From positions 73,803,050 through 73,867,049 of the forward strand of contig CM059199.1 of assembly GCA_030323885.1 (NCBI GenBank): a stretch of DNA of 64,000 bases, in the 5' to 3' direction. The DNA is from Branchipolynoe longqiensis. Its lineage: Eukaryota > Annelida > Polychaeta > Phyllodocida > Polynoidae. Made by a program: the position numbers and the translations under genes. Under the pieces are notes generated by a model, which was not told the DNA's origin, ran no database searches, and saw nothing but the letters and a program-made list of their open reading frames with translations. Numbering within the stretch: position 1 is the stretch's first letter; each line of letters begins with the position of its first letter. Below, piece by piece: positions 43,175 to 53,883 of the stretch.

Positions 43175-43515
43175 GAGTAATTTGAGATTTAATTTAGATT
43201 GCAAAATGGGAGTTTGAATTGTACTGATGTCAGCATATTATTGAGTGGTTGAAGGAAATTATTATTTTATCATTTGAAATAGCAGCCAGTATTGTAATAT
43301 ATTCTGAATTTCACTTAGAAATTCTGTTTGTCAGTGAGTAATTTGAAATGTAATTTAGATTGCAACATGGGAGTTTGACGTGTGCTGGTACCAACATATT
43401 GTTCAGTGATTCGTTGTTGAATTTGAAGGAAATTATTATTTTATCATTTGAAAAAGCAGCCAGTAATGTAATATAGTCCTGAATTTAACATAGAAATTAT
43501 GATTCTGTTTCTGAC
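43175..43515. repeat. tandem duplication of about 160 bp
   Basis: 43175-43334 and 43335-43515 share 'taatttagattgcaa', 'atgggagtttga', 'ggaaattattattttatcat' and 'gcagccagta' in order, with about 80-85% identity by eye. Confidence 0.8.
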
Positions 43516-44004
43516 AAAATAATAATATAGTTGTCTTTTGAGGTAAATTTCACTGTTAGTTACTATAAATTTAGAAAATTCAAGCTTGTGTCTGCAACCA
43601 AATTTGCGGTCATTTGATGCATACTGTGCCGTCACTGAATTGTATGTAAGTTTTACTATGAAATTATAAATGTGATTGTCACATTTCGTTGGTGGAACTA
43701 AAATAGACTGAATACATTTGACAAACTTGCTGATGTGAATATGGATATTGATGCTAAATCGGCCGTAATCAATTAAACATGAGATGTATATTTTACTGAT
43801 CATTTCTGCCCTGATTTTTGCTACAGAAAGTAGAATTAGTTACGTCATTGTGTTCTGTATCCTTACATTGGGGATAGTATTTACCCAGATTATCACCCAG
43901 GATGCATCGCTGAACTATCTCATGCTTTACATACTGGTAGGATGTTACTGTCGCAACTCAATCCCACTCTCATATAACACAATGCATAAGTGCCTAAAAT
44001 GTGG
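43516..44004. other. no gene supported
   Basis: A 78-codon frame at 43784-44020 starts with a hydrophobic run but reads into the SINE-C at 44005. I do not support it as a gene. Confidence 0.4.
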
Positions 44005-44190
44005 TAGTAGTCTGCACTGACCTCTCAGGCAAGGAGCCACATAGACAGGTGGGTGTGGATAGGGGGTGACATCAGGGAACCTAGGTGGTGTAATGGTTAG
44101 CACACTGGCCTGAACTGCAAGAGATGTGGGTTCCACTCCCGCTCTAGGGGTAATATTTCCCATTTTCATGACCCCCATGGTGATATCCTT
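44005..44190 (+). mobile_element. SINE-C copy
   Basis: 'agtctgcactgacctctcag', 'aggtggtgtaatggttagca' (A box), 'gtgggttccactcccgctct' (B-box region) and 'gtaatatttcccattttc'. Confidence 0.78.
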
Positions 44191-44370
44191 GAGGTTTTGG
44201 GCATTTAAGAACATCCATAACATCATGCTGAATATCAACTGGACCAAGCAGTGGCTGACTCCTGCATTTTTACTCAAGGGAGATCCCCCCTCCCAAGTGC
44301 ATTGGGTGTCAGTGTACACTAACACTCTGACACATTCTACTCAAGTATTTAGATTCCATGTCCTTGTGTA

Positions 44371-44625
44371 AACAATATTTGAAGGGTTCAAGCACCAAAC
44401 AATGTAAATGCCAATCCAAAAAATGTAGTCTAAATAAAAGATCTTTTGCAGAAAATAATTTCAATTCTCACCAATTCCACTTTCCTATGATCACATGGTT
44501 ATGGAGCAATGACCAACAGAGTAGGAATATTAAAAGAGAACAGTTTGAAGGTTTGATTCCAATGTTTATCTCTATTTTCTTTATTGGCGTTTACGTGGTT
44601 TTGCGCCTCAACTATTCATTTCAAT
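44371..44625 (+). repeat. repeat E copy
   Basis: 'atgccaatccaaaaaatg', 'ttcaattctcaccaattcca', 'tatggagcaatgacc' and 'gattccaatgtttatctc'. Confidence 0.7.
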
Positions 44626-45084
44626 GTAAATAACATGCAAAGCCTATTTACCAACATAAAGCATGAACAAGTATTAGATTTCCTAAGATGTACTGGGCTG
44701 TATCGCTTCTAGGTATTAACATGTTAGTCGTGTTTTGTGAGTTAAGCTTTGTTGTTATGTGACACAAATTCACACACTTCAAAATTGCATCAGACACCAT
44801 GGTTATTGTCATTTGACATTGATCTGGCCAATTCAGAATGTTGTGTGGATGTCTATCTAGGCAGGTGGATGTGGTTAACAAGCTGACTGAGTAGCTACGG
44901 CTAGTTGTTCGCACTTCCTACTGACACAGTCTTAAACTATCAACAATAAATCGGGCAAGTATTCCCTGAGGTTTTCATTCGGAATAATAAAGTACTATTG
45001 TGGCCGATTTAAGGGTGTGGGTCATCCATAAAGCAAGATTCCCAAGTCAGTGGTTATTGTGTAAATACAGATGCCATCCAAGCT
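44626..45084. other. no feature seen
   Basis: Unique sequence. Confidence 0.45.
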
Positions 45085-45375
45085 GGTTGTCATGCACACC
45101 CACACCCACACCCACATCCACATCCACATCCACACCCACACCCATATACGCACCCACACCTATACACACTCAAACCTACACCCACACCCACACCCACATA
45201 TACACCCACACCAACACACACCCACACCCATATACACACCCACACCCATATACACACCAAGACCTACACACACACCCCTACACACACCCAAGCCTACACC
45301 GACACCCACACCAACATACACATCCTCATACATATCACACCTACACACACCAAAGCCTACACCCACACACACATC
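45085..45375. repeat. (cacacc)n array
   Basis: 'cacccacacccacaccca' with 'catatacacaccc' variants. The period is a multiple of three, which keeps frames open. Confidence 0.93.
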
Positions 45376-45892
45376 TAAAATAGGCCGGGGCTTCGCTGGC
45401 ACTCTAACCCACTCCTACAAATCTGAAACTGAGTTATTGTCAGGAAGTCATATCTGTAAGCTGTAGACTTGTCTTCGGCACATGCACTATTTTCTTGTTT
45501 CTGTATTCAAAGTAGCATAGGTTGTGTTCAAGTTATTTGGGGAATGATCAATTGATACAGATAGATCATGAATAAATGTTCAAAGTTTAAATTGGTGTGT
45601 CAAAGTAATTCTTGTTTGCGTTAACTAGAAGATAGATGACACTATTTCCTGTGGCTTAACCAACATTTATTCATGCGTAGCCGACATTATTATCCTTGAT
45701 TCTAACCCATATATATATAGATGCACAACACTCTGTTATAGCACATATTAATACAGACAACTGCCTGTTTAAAAACCATATTTAGACCCACAACTTCCTA
45801 ATTATAGCATGTACTTACAAAAAGCGCCACATTGACACACACTAGTCATTTGTAATAACCACTGATATAATGCAGTTACACAAACAACTCAC
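45376..45892. other. no feature seen
   Basis: Unique AT-rich sequence leading into the 33-bp satellite. Weak 'tataacccacatctgtat' precursors appear from 45903. Confidence 0.45.
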
Positions 45893-48592
45893 CCATGCTA
45901 TTGATTATAACCCACATCTGTATTAACATCTCCATGATTATAACGTGCATTTGTATACACTACTCTCTAATTATAACCCGCAATTGTATGCACGATTCTC
46001 TGATTATAACCCACATTTGTATGCACTACTCCCTGATTATAACCCACATTTGTATGCACTACTCCCTGATTATAACCCACATGTGTATGCACTACTCCCT
46101 AATTATAACCCGCAATTGTATGCACGATTCTCTGATTATAACCCACATATGTGTATGCACTACTCCCTGATTATAACCTACATTTGTATGCACTACTCCC
46201 TGATTATAACCCACATTTGTATGCACTACTCCCTGATTATAACCCACATTTGTATGCACTACTCCCTGATTATAACCCACATTTGTATGCACTACTCCCT
46301 GATTATAACCCACATTTGTATGCACTACTCCCTGATTATAACCCACATTTGTATGCACTACTCCCTGATTATAACCCACATTTGTATGCACTACTCCCTG
46401 ATTATAACCCACATTTGTATGCACTACCCTGATATAACCCACATTTGTATGCACAACTCCCTGATTATAACCCACATTTGTATGCACAACTCCCTGATTA
46501 TAACCCACATTTGTATGCACTACTCCCTGATTATAACCCACATTTGTATGCACTACTCCCTGATTATAACCCACATTTGTATGCACAACTCCCTGATTAT
46601 AACCCACATTTGTATGCACTACTCCCTGATTATAACCCACATTTGTATGCACTACTCCCTGATTATAACCCTCATTTGTATGCACTACTCCCTGATTATA
46701 ACCACATTTGTATGCCTACTCCCTGATTATAACCCACATTTGTATGCACTACTCCCTGATTATAACCCACATTTGTATGCACTACTCCCTATTATAACCC
46801 ACATTTGTTGCACTACTCCCTGATTATAACCCACATTTGTATGCACTACTCCCTGATTTAACCCACATTTGTATGCACTATCCTGATTATAACCCACATT
46901 GTATGCACTACTCCCTGATTAAACCCACATTTGTATGCACTACTCCTGATTTAACCCACATTTGTATGCACTACTCCCTGATTATAACCCACATTTGTAT
47001 GCACTACTCCCTGATTATAACCCACATTTGTATGCACTACTCCCTGATTATAACCCACATTTGTATGCACTACTCCCTGATTATAACCCACATTTGTATG
47101 CACTACTCCCTGATTATAACCCACATTTGTATGCACTACTCCCTGATTATAACCCACATTTGTATGCACTACTCCCTGATTATAACCCACATTTGTATGC
47201 ACTACTCCCTGATTATAACCCACATTTGTATGCACTACTCCCTGATTATAACCCACATTTGTATGCACTACTCCCTGATTATAACCCACATTTGTATGCA
47301 CTACTCCCTGATTATAACCCACAAACCCATTTGTATGCACTACTCCCTGATTAAACCCACATTTGTATGCACTACTCCCTGATTATAACCCACATTTGTA
47401 TGCACTACTCCCGATTATAACCCACATTTGTATGCACTACTCCCTATTATAACCCACATTGTATGCACTACTCCCTGATTATAACCCACATTTGTATGCA
47501 CTACTCCCTGATTATAACCCACATTTGTATGCACTACTCCCTGATTATAACCCACATTTGTATGCACTACTCCCTGATTATAACCCACATTTGTATGTAC
47601 TACTCCCTGATTATAACCCACATTTGTATGCACTACTCCCTGATTATAACCCACATTTGTATGTACTACTCCCTGATTATAACCCACATTTGTATGCACT
47701 ACTCCCTGATTATAACCCACATTTGTATGCACTACTCCCTGATTATAACCACATTTTATGCACTACTCCCTGATTATAACCCACATTTGTATGCACTACT
47801 CCAAACACTCCCTGATTATAACCCACATTTGTATGCACAACTCCCTGATTATAACCCACATTTGTATGCACTACTCCCTGATTATAACCCACATTTGTAT
47901 GCACTACTCCCTGATTATAACCCACATTTGTATGCACTACTCCCTGATTAAACCCACATTTGTATGCACTACTCCCTGATTATAACCCACATTTGATGCA
48001 CTACTCCCTGATTATAACCCACATTTGTATGCACTACTCCCTGATTATAACCCACATTTGTATGCACTACTCCCTGATTATAACCCACATTTGTATGCAC
48101 TACTCCCTGATTATAACCCACATTTGTATGCACTACTCCCTGATTATAACCCACATTTGTATGCACTACTCCCTGATTATAACCCACATTTGTATGCACT
48201 ACTCCCTGATTATAACCCACATTTGTATGCACTACTCCCTGATTATAACCCACATTTGTATGCACTACTCCTTGATTATAACCCACATTTGTATGCACTA
48301 CTCCCTGATTATAACCCACATTTGTATGCACAACTCCCTGATTATAACCCACATTTGTATGCACTACTCCCTGATTATAACCCACATTTGTATGTACTAC
48401 TCCCTGATTATAACCCACATTTGTATGCACTACTCCCTGATTATAACCCACATTTGTATGCACTACTCCCTGATTATAACCCACATTTGTATGCACTACT
48501 CCCTGATTATAACCCACATTTGTATGCACTACTCCCTGATTATAACCCACATTTGTATGCACTACTCCCTGATTATAACCCACATTTGTAGG
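45893..48592. repeat. 33-bp satellite, about 82 copies
   Basis: Unit 'ccctgattataacccacatt' followed by 'tgtatgcactact'. The left edge is diverged, while the centre and right are nearly identical apart from 1-bp deletions clustered at 46430-46960 and 47330-47460. It runs into the assembly gap. The 33-bp period gives an 11-residue repeat in every open frame, up to a 654-codon frame that reads through the Ns. No coding role is supported. Confidence 0.96.
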
Positions 48593-49090
48593 NNNNNNNN
48601 NNNNNNNNNNNNNNNNNNNNNNNNNNNNNNNNNNNNNNNNNNNNNNNNNNNNNNNNNNNNNNNNNNNNNNNNNNNNNNNNNNNNNNNNNNNNNNNNNNNN
48701 NNNNNNNNNNNNNNNNNNNNNNNNNNNNNNNNNNNNNNNNNNNNNNNNNNNNNNNNNNNNNNNNNNNNNNNNNNNNNNNNNNNNNNNNNNNNNNNNNNNN
48801 NNNNNNNNNNNNNNNNNNNNNNNNNNNNNNNNNNNNNNNNNNNNNNNNNNNNNNNNNNNNNNNNNNNNNNNNNNNNNNNNNNNNNNNNNNNNNNNNNNNN
48901 NNNNNNNNNNNNNNNNNNNNNNNNNNNNNNNNNNNNNNNNNNNNNNNNNNNNNNNNNNNNNNNNNNNNNNNNNNNNNNNNNNNNNNNNNNNNNNNNNNNN
49001 NNNNNNNNNNNNNNNNNNNNNNNNNNNNNNNNNNNNNNNNNNNNNNNNNNNNNNNNNNNNNNNNNNNNNNNNNNNNNNNNNNNNNNNNNN
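48593..49090. other. assembly gap
   Basis: 498 Ns. Left of it is the 33-bp satellite; right of it is an unrelated CCACCT array. The true length and the junction of the two arrays are unknown. Confidence 1.
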
Positions 49091-49890
49091 CCACCACCAC
49101 CACCACCTCCTCCACCTCCTCCACCTCCACCAGTACCACCAGTACCACCACCACCACCACCTCCACCACCTCCACCTCCACCACCTCCACCTCCACCACC
49201 ACCACAACCACCTCCTCCACCTCCTCCACCTCCACCAGTACCACCACCACCACCATCACCTCCTCCACCACCACCACCACCACCACCTCCACCACCTCCA
49301 CCTCCACCACCTCCACTACCTCCACTCACCTCCACCACCTCCACCTCCGCCACCACCTCCCCCACACCCTTCAACCCCTCTCCTCCCTTTCCTCCAATTC
49401 GCCCGCTTCACCCTCCTCCCCCTTCCTCTCCACCTCCCCAACATACCCCACCCCCAACCATCTCCACCCCCCTCCCATCCGCCTTTCATATACCTAGTCT
49501 GCTTTTCCCCAATTCTCCCTCTTCCCACTGCTCACTTCTCCCCACCTCCCCCAACCTCCACCACCTCCACCACCTCCACCAACTCCACCACCTCTCCCAC
49601 CTACCCAACCTCCACCACCTCCACCACCTCCCACCACCGCCAGTGGCCTTACCCCTTCAATCTCCCTCTCCCCTTTCCTCAATTATCGTCTTTCCCCTCC
49701 TCCTCTTTCCCTCCCCCACCTCCACCACCACCTCCCTCACCCCTTTCATCTCCCTCCACCTACTTTTCCTCATTCTCCCTCTACCCCTCATCTCCCTCCC
49801 CCCTTCCCTCTGCACCCCCACCACCTCATCTACTTCCCCCACTCCCTTCAAAGGGCCTCCGCACCACCACATCACCTCCTCCACCCCCAC
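49091..49890. repeat. (ccacctcca)n satellite
   Basis: 'ccaccaccacctcc' and 'cctccacctccaccacc' units, becoming irregular C/T-rich DNA after 49350. The Pro-rich (plus) and Gly-rich (minus) frames are artefacts. Confidence 0.93.
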
Positions 49891-50034
49891 ATCCCACCGG
49901 GAACAAGCGAAGCCGCGTAAGTGAGTAAGGCAGCTGCCACAGCGCTGGTACCCGTCGTGGGCCGGGAGCAGCGAGTCGGCTACAGGCACTAGAGCAATGC
50001 ATGCACGGCTATGTAAAGCTAGTTGTATGCATAT

Positions 50035-50178
50035 GTATTTGTGTATGTATATGTACATGTATATGTATATACTATATGCATATGTATCTGTATGTGTATA
50101 CGTATATGCAGATGTATATGTATGTATATGTATATATATGTATATCTGTATATGTGTATGTGTATGTGTATGTATAGG
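50035..50178. repeat. (tatgta)n microsatellite
   Basis: 'tatgtatatgtacatgtata' type sequence directly upstream of SINE-H. Confidence 0.93.
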
Positions 50179-50179
50179 C

Positions 50180-50480
50180 AACATTAAGGGTGGCGATGAA
50201 TGAAACTCCCATCTCCCGACCAGCCACTGCAGGGACAAATAGTTTGTGCCTGTCTTGTCGTGTTCTTGCCGGTGTGAGACCTCTATTTGCTCCCCGAGAG
50301 AGTGCCGCTAGTAACTTGCAAAAGCCAGCAGCACTTCAACACTTTGCAAGCAGCTTTTATGAAATGTCCAACCGCATGAAATGACAGCACTCTCACAGCA
50401 GAGATCTAATTGGAGAGCGGCGGTTAACTAATGAAAGCAGTCTTTGTCGCATTGACACTGACAGCATGATGATGATGATG

Positions 50481-50495
<15 letters not shown>
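50180..50495 (+). mobile_element. SINE-H with LINE-L tail
   Basis: 'gcaacattaagggtggcgat', 'cagccactgcagggacaaat' and 'cttgcaaaagccagcagcac', then the LINE-L 3' end from 'ctctcacagcagaga' through 'gaaagcagtctttgtcgcat' to (gat)n. The tail includes about 10-15 LINE codons plus the short 3' UTR. Confidence 0.82.
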
Positions 50496-50515
<20 letters not shown>

Positions 50516-50535
50516 GCCTATATGTATATGTATAT

Positions 50536-51330
50536 GGGTCACTCTCCTGAAAACTGGTCAGCATGGGATGGGATTTTAAAACATCAATAAAAAAACGTCC
50601 TACTTATTTTTTTCCTTATGCTTTTCATATTCATGTTCAGATTTGATATAAGAAATAAGGGAAATAAAATAAACTGTGTGCAACTTTGGTCATTTTAGTT
50701 ATGAAGTGTGTTTGTACCCAAATAAAACCATTTTACAGTCAGCCATTTATAACATGACATATGGGACATGGTTGAATCCTTACTGACATCTTGTATTGCA
50801 TTGATATAACAAACAAAACAGTTAACAAATCAAAAAGAAAGTATTTAATACCATTATGCAAGTTTAAATCTATAAAAGAAAATTATTCGTTGTCTTCAGA
50901 AATAACATTACAAATTTCGGTCACAAATGTAATCAGTGGTGTCTAGATGCCACACAAATATTGTAGATTAATAATTCAGTGAAAAAAGATGGCTGGGAAT
51001 TACTTGTTTATCAATATAAGCACTAGATATTTCTGTATATTATGCCATGATTAATATGCTTCTCAGTATGAAATTATTTAATTCTGCTTAGATTTTGATT
51101 AAGCAGACTGTGTGGTGTCCTAAACATGTGTTACATCTGAGCAACACATGTTATACTGCCATAAGACATAGCTTAATCATGGACTACACCTTTATTTGTT
51201 ATCTCATCAATTTATATGTTACATAGATGTAAAGGGGAGATTTCCAGCTTTCATTTGCAACCAGAAAATTCAAATATTAGATTTTAACTCTCCATGTGAC
51301 AGTTCTGATCAGTTTTCAGAAGAGTGACCC
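50536..51330. mobile_element. 795-bp TIR element, non-autonomous
   Basis: Terminal inverted repeats of about 25 bp: 'gggtcactctcctgaaaact' with 'ggtcag' on the left, and 'ctgatcagttttcagaagag' with 'tgaccc' on the right (two mismatches). The flanks are AT-rich ('atat' on both sides), consistent with a short AT target duplication. The AT-rich interior has no transposase. The superfamily is not assigned. Confidence 0.8.
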
Positions 51331-51387
51331 ATATGTTTATGTATACATATATATGCATTTGGAATTCCCCAAGTAATATAAAAGCTT

Positions 51388-51709
51388 AATACCAGGCGCA
51401 GTAGCGTAATCTCTTGAGCGCGGGGCTCAGGAGTCTGGTACCCGGTCGAGTCAAACCAATGACTTTATAATTGACACCTTTTGCTTCCTAGGCTGGTGCT
51501 CAGCAATAATAGGATAGGACAAGGAGTGGTTAGCTCATTGTCAGGATAATGTGACTGAGTGGAATATCAGGTCATGGTGCCAGTGGCCTTATTTCCCTGT
51601 AGGGCAGCACGAAAATGTCACCATGAGTGCGCACTGAAGCAAGTCAGTACCTGTCATGATATGACCTTCGATATTGCCTGGATGTAAAACTCCAACAACC
51701 AACCAATTA
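51388..51709 (+). mobile_element. SINE-A copy, near full length
   Basis: Head 'accaggcgcagtagcgtaat', body 'ggacaaggagtggttagctc', tail 'aactccaacaaccaacca'. Confidence 0.85.
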
Positions 51710-51855
51710 AGGCTGAATAGTCCGATGAAACACCAAATTTTCAAAATGAAAACAATTATCTAGATTTGATTTTACATGTCTAACTTAGAATAGATACTGG
51801 TGCACTTATTAAGCATGTGTTGCCACCTAGAGGGGAATACTGAGGCAATTGGATT
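51710..51855 (-). mobile_element. MITE-M partial copy
   Basis: 'gctgaatagtccgatgaaac' (terminus), 'tctagatttgattttacatg' and 'taagcatgtgttgccaccta'. It is cut by the following SINE-A. Confidence 0.7.
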
Positions 51856-52126
51856 CGAACCCTGGTCGAGCCAAACCAATGACTTAAAAATGTATACTTG
51901 TCACTTTCTAGCCAGGAGCTCGGCATTATTAGGATAGGGCAAGGATTGGTTAGCTCAGTGTCAAAATAATGTGACTGAGTGGGATATCAGGTCATGGTGC
52001 TGGCAGTCTCGTCTCCCAGTGGGGCAGAACTATGAAGCCGGCACGAGTGCGCACTGTCACAAGTCAGTACCCTTCCTGATCTGACCTTAGATGTTGCGAG
52101 GACGTAAGACTCCAACAACCAACCAA
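51848..52126 (+). mobile_element. SINE-A copy, head-truncated
   Basis: Starts at the B-box region 'ggattcgaaccctggtcgag' and ends 'gactccaacaaccaaccaat'. Confidence 0.85.
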
Positions 52127-53122
52127 TCCCTAGCCACGGTGGGTGAGTGAGAGCATTCGGGACTGGTCACTTATTTATACAGGGATAGAGTTCAGCAACT
52201 AGTGGTCACGTGATCACCCCTCAAGAACCAGCGAGTCCTGCCTTGCTGTCCGGACTCCACTTTGTCCACCTCTTCTGTAGTCCCTCAGCCTCCTGCCGGT
52301 TTTATCTCAGAAAATATTGCAGGGGGAGGCCCGGATAGCTTTTAACCGTCTGCCGCCACTACTCTGTGTGTGACGCCTTGTAAAGTCGACGGCTGGCATC
52401 TGTGGTTGTGTAGGCAGGTTATAGGAAATCAATACAGGCAAGAAGAGAAAGGAAGAGCATAAAGAATGAAAGTAGAGTGAGAGCTTGTACCCTCAGGTTT
52501 ATTATTCTATAGTGGTACATGGATCTGGTATGGCATACCACCTGACCATAATCTCCAATGAGCAACAAACATTTATAGTCCCACCAATGAACAGTAAGCA
52601 TTCTTGTGTAACGATGGCTACTGTGACCTGCCCACCACCACCATGCGGTGTGGCTGCTTGGCCACCACCTTCCTGAGCTGTGTGTGGTGATCCATGACTA
52701 ACAGTTGGGGGGAAGGGGTAGTGAGTAGAGCTCTTGAGGCTCCATACACACTATCACTAGTGCCTCCTTCACACTATCTACCTAATACACAATGACTATT
52801 GACCATAAGTAAAGGATCACCAGCAACTACATAAATACATTCATGCACCTGGCACTATATACCATTTACCTTAATAGACCATTTGAACTCCATTATATAC
52901 CATTTGCATTCCCCACCAATGCGTTTTATCAGAATATTTTACAGCCTGTTTCCCGACTGGTCACCACAGAGCTAGGAGTCACAGCTCCTTGACTCAACTC
53001 TCCTCGCTTCCCTTCCCTACATACCTACCATTTCTTTTGTATTCTCCCGAACTTACCTCTCCCCCTAAACAAGGGTGTGTGCCTCCTTTTTCACTTCTCC
53101 TCTGTCTTCTTCACTGCAGGCC
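52127..53122. other. upstream region of candidate exon; no gene seen
   Basis: Unique sequence. It could hold the promoter and 5' UTR exon of the gene with the exon at 53219, but I cannot identify a transcription start. Confidence 0.35.
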
Positions 53123-53179
53123 ATACATGACCTTAGATGTTGCCGGGACTTAAAACTACAACAAAAAACCAACCAACCG
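53123..53179 (+). mobile_element. SINE-A tail fragment
   Basis: 'catgaccttagatgttgccg' and 'aaaaccaaccaacc', about 40 bp upstream of the candidate exon acceptor. Confidence 0.65.
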
Positions 53180-53218
53180 GAGATGTAAACAATGTTGTCA
53201 TCCTGTTTCTCTCACCAG

Positions 53219-53345
53219 GTCACCATGGCTACCAGACTGCTGCTTCTGCTGCTCATAGTTGTCGCGCTGTTCCACCAGGGGGCGCCAAAGCCGGCCACGA
53301 AGGAGGTGGAGAAGGGGCTGTCAGAAAACAGTGTTGACAAGGTTG
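53219..53345 (+). CDS. candidate signal-peptide exon of a secreted protein
   Basis: A polypyrimidine-AG acceptor ('tcctgtttctctcaccag', AG at 53217-53218) precedes 'gtcaccATGG', an ideal Kozak context with the ATG at 53225. The protein opens MATRLLLLLLIVVALFHQG, a textbook signal peptide with a basic n-region and Leu-rich core. A Pro/Lys/Glu-rich stretch follows (APKPATKEVEKGLSENSVDK). A donor is plausible at 'aag|gttggt' (53341/53342) or 'gttg|gtaaac' (53345/53346). Beyond it the frame stays open to 53530 but loses character. There are no cysteines in the exon and no family I recognise. A neuropeptide or other secreted precursor is possible. An upstream in-frame ATG at 53192 would bury the signal peptide, so 53225 is preferred. 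A perfect CTCF-type core ('ccaccagggggcgcca', 53272-53287) overlaps the coding sequence. Confidence 0.45.
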
Positions 53346-53690
53346 GTAAACAGTCTACTGTAGGCTGGGGGCATTATTTAGATACTGAGAAGCTGCAGTG
53401 GAAGACAGATGGCTTAGCAAATTGCATGCAGAGTGTTATTGGACATGGACGCCAGTCCATGTCTGGCCAGACAGCAAGCAGGCTTACAAGGGTGGATGGA
53501 ATGTGTCTTCAGAAAAAAGAGAAAATGTGATTTATAAAGATTAGAATTTTAAGTGCCATATATGTTTTTTTGGTGTCGCCTTTCATCATTGTGCTACGTC
53601 CACAACTGAAAACTGGGAAGAATATAATTTTGCTCTGCAGATTTTTTGTTAGTGTATTTCTGTTATTATGAGGTCACAGCATCAACATTA
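53346..53690. other. possible intron; no feature seen
   Basis: Unique sequence after the candidate donor. Confidence 0.4.
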
Positions 53691-53883
53691 TAGCGAGATA
53701 TAGCGAGATATAGCGTGATATCGAGAGATATAGCGAGATATAGAGAGATATAGAGAGAGATAGAGAGGTGTAGAGATATGGAGAGATATAGACAGATAAA
53801 AAGAGATAGAATGATATACAAAGATATAGAGAGAGGCAAATATATTGATATCTAGAGAGAGATACAAAGATATAGATATATCA
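53691..53883. repeat. (gatatagaga)n microsatellite
   Basis: 'agcgagatatagagagatat' variants directly downstream of the LINE-L (gat)n tail, possibly grown from it. Confidence 0.92.

Noticed and set aside
43784..44020. Small membrane protein
   Set aside because: Hydrophobic AT-rich frame without splice or start context, and it ends inside a SINE-C insertion.
45893..48592. CRISPR-like array
   Set aside because: Repeats are directly tandem with no unique spacers, in a eukaryotic context without cas genes.
45895..49924. Long repeat proteins on both strands, up to 654 codons
   Set aside because: Products of a 33-bp stop-free satellite and of reading through Ns.
49091..49924. Proline-rich formin- or WASP-like protein segment
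   Set aside because: Pure CCN-rich satellite adjoining a gap, with no flanking domains, splice sites or Kozak context.
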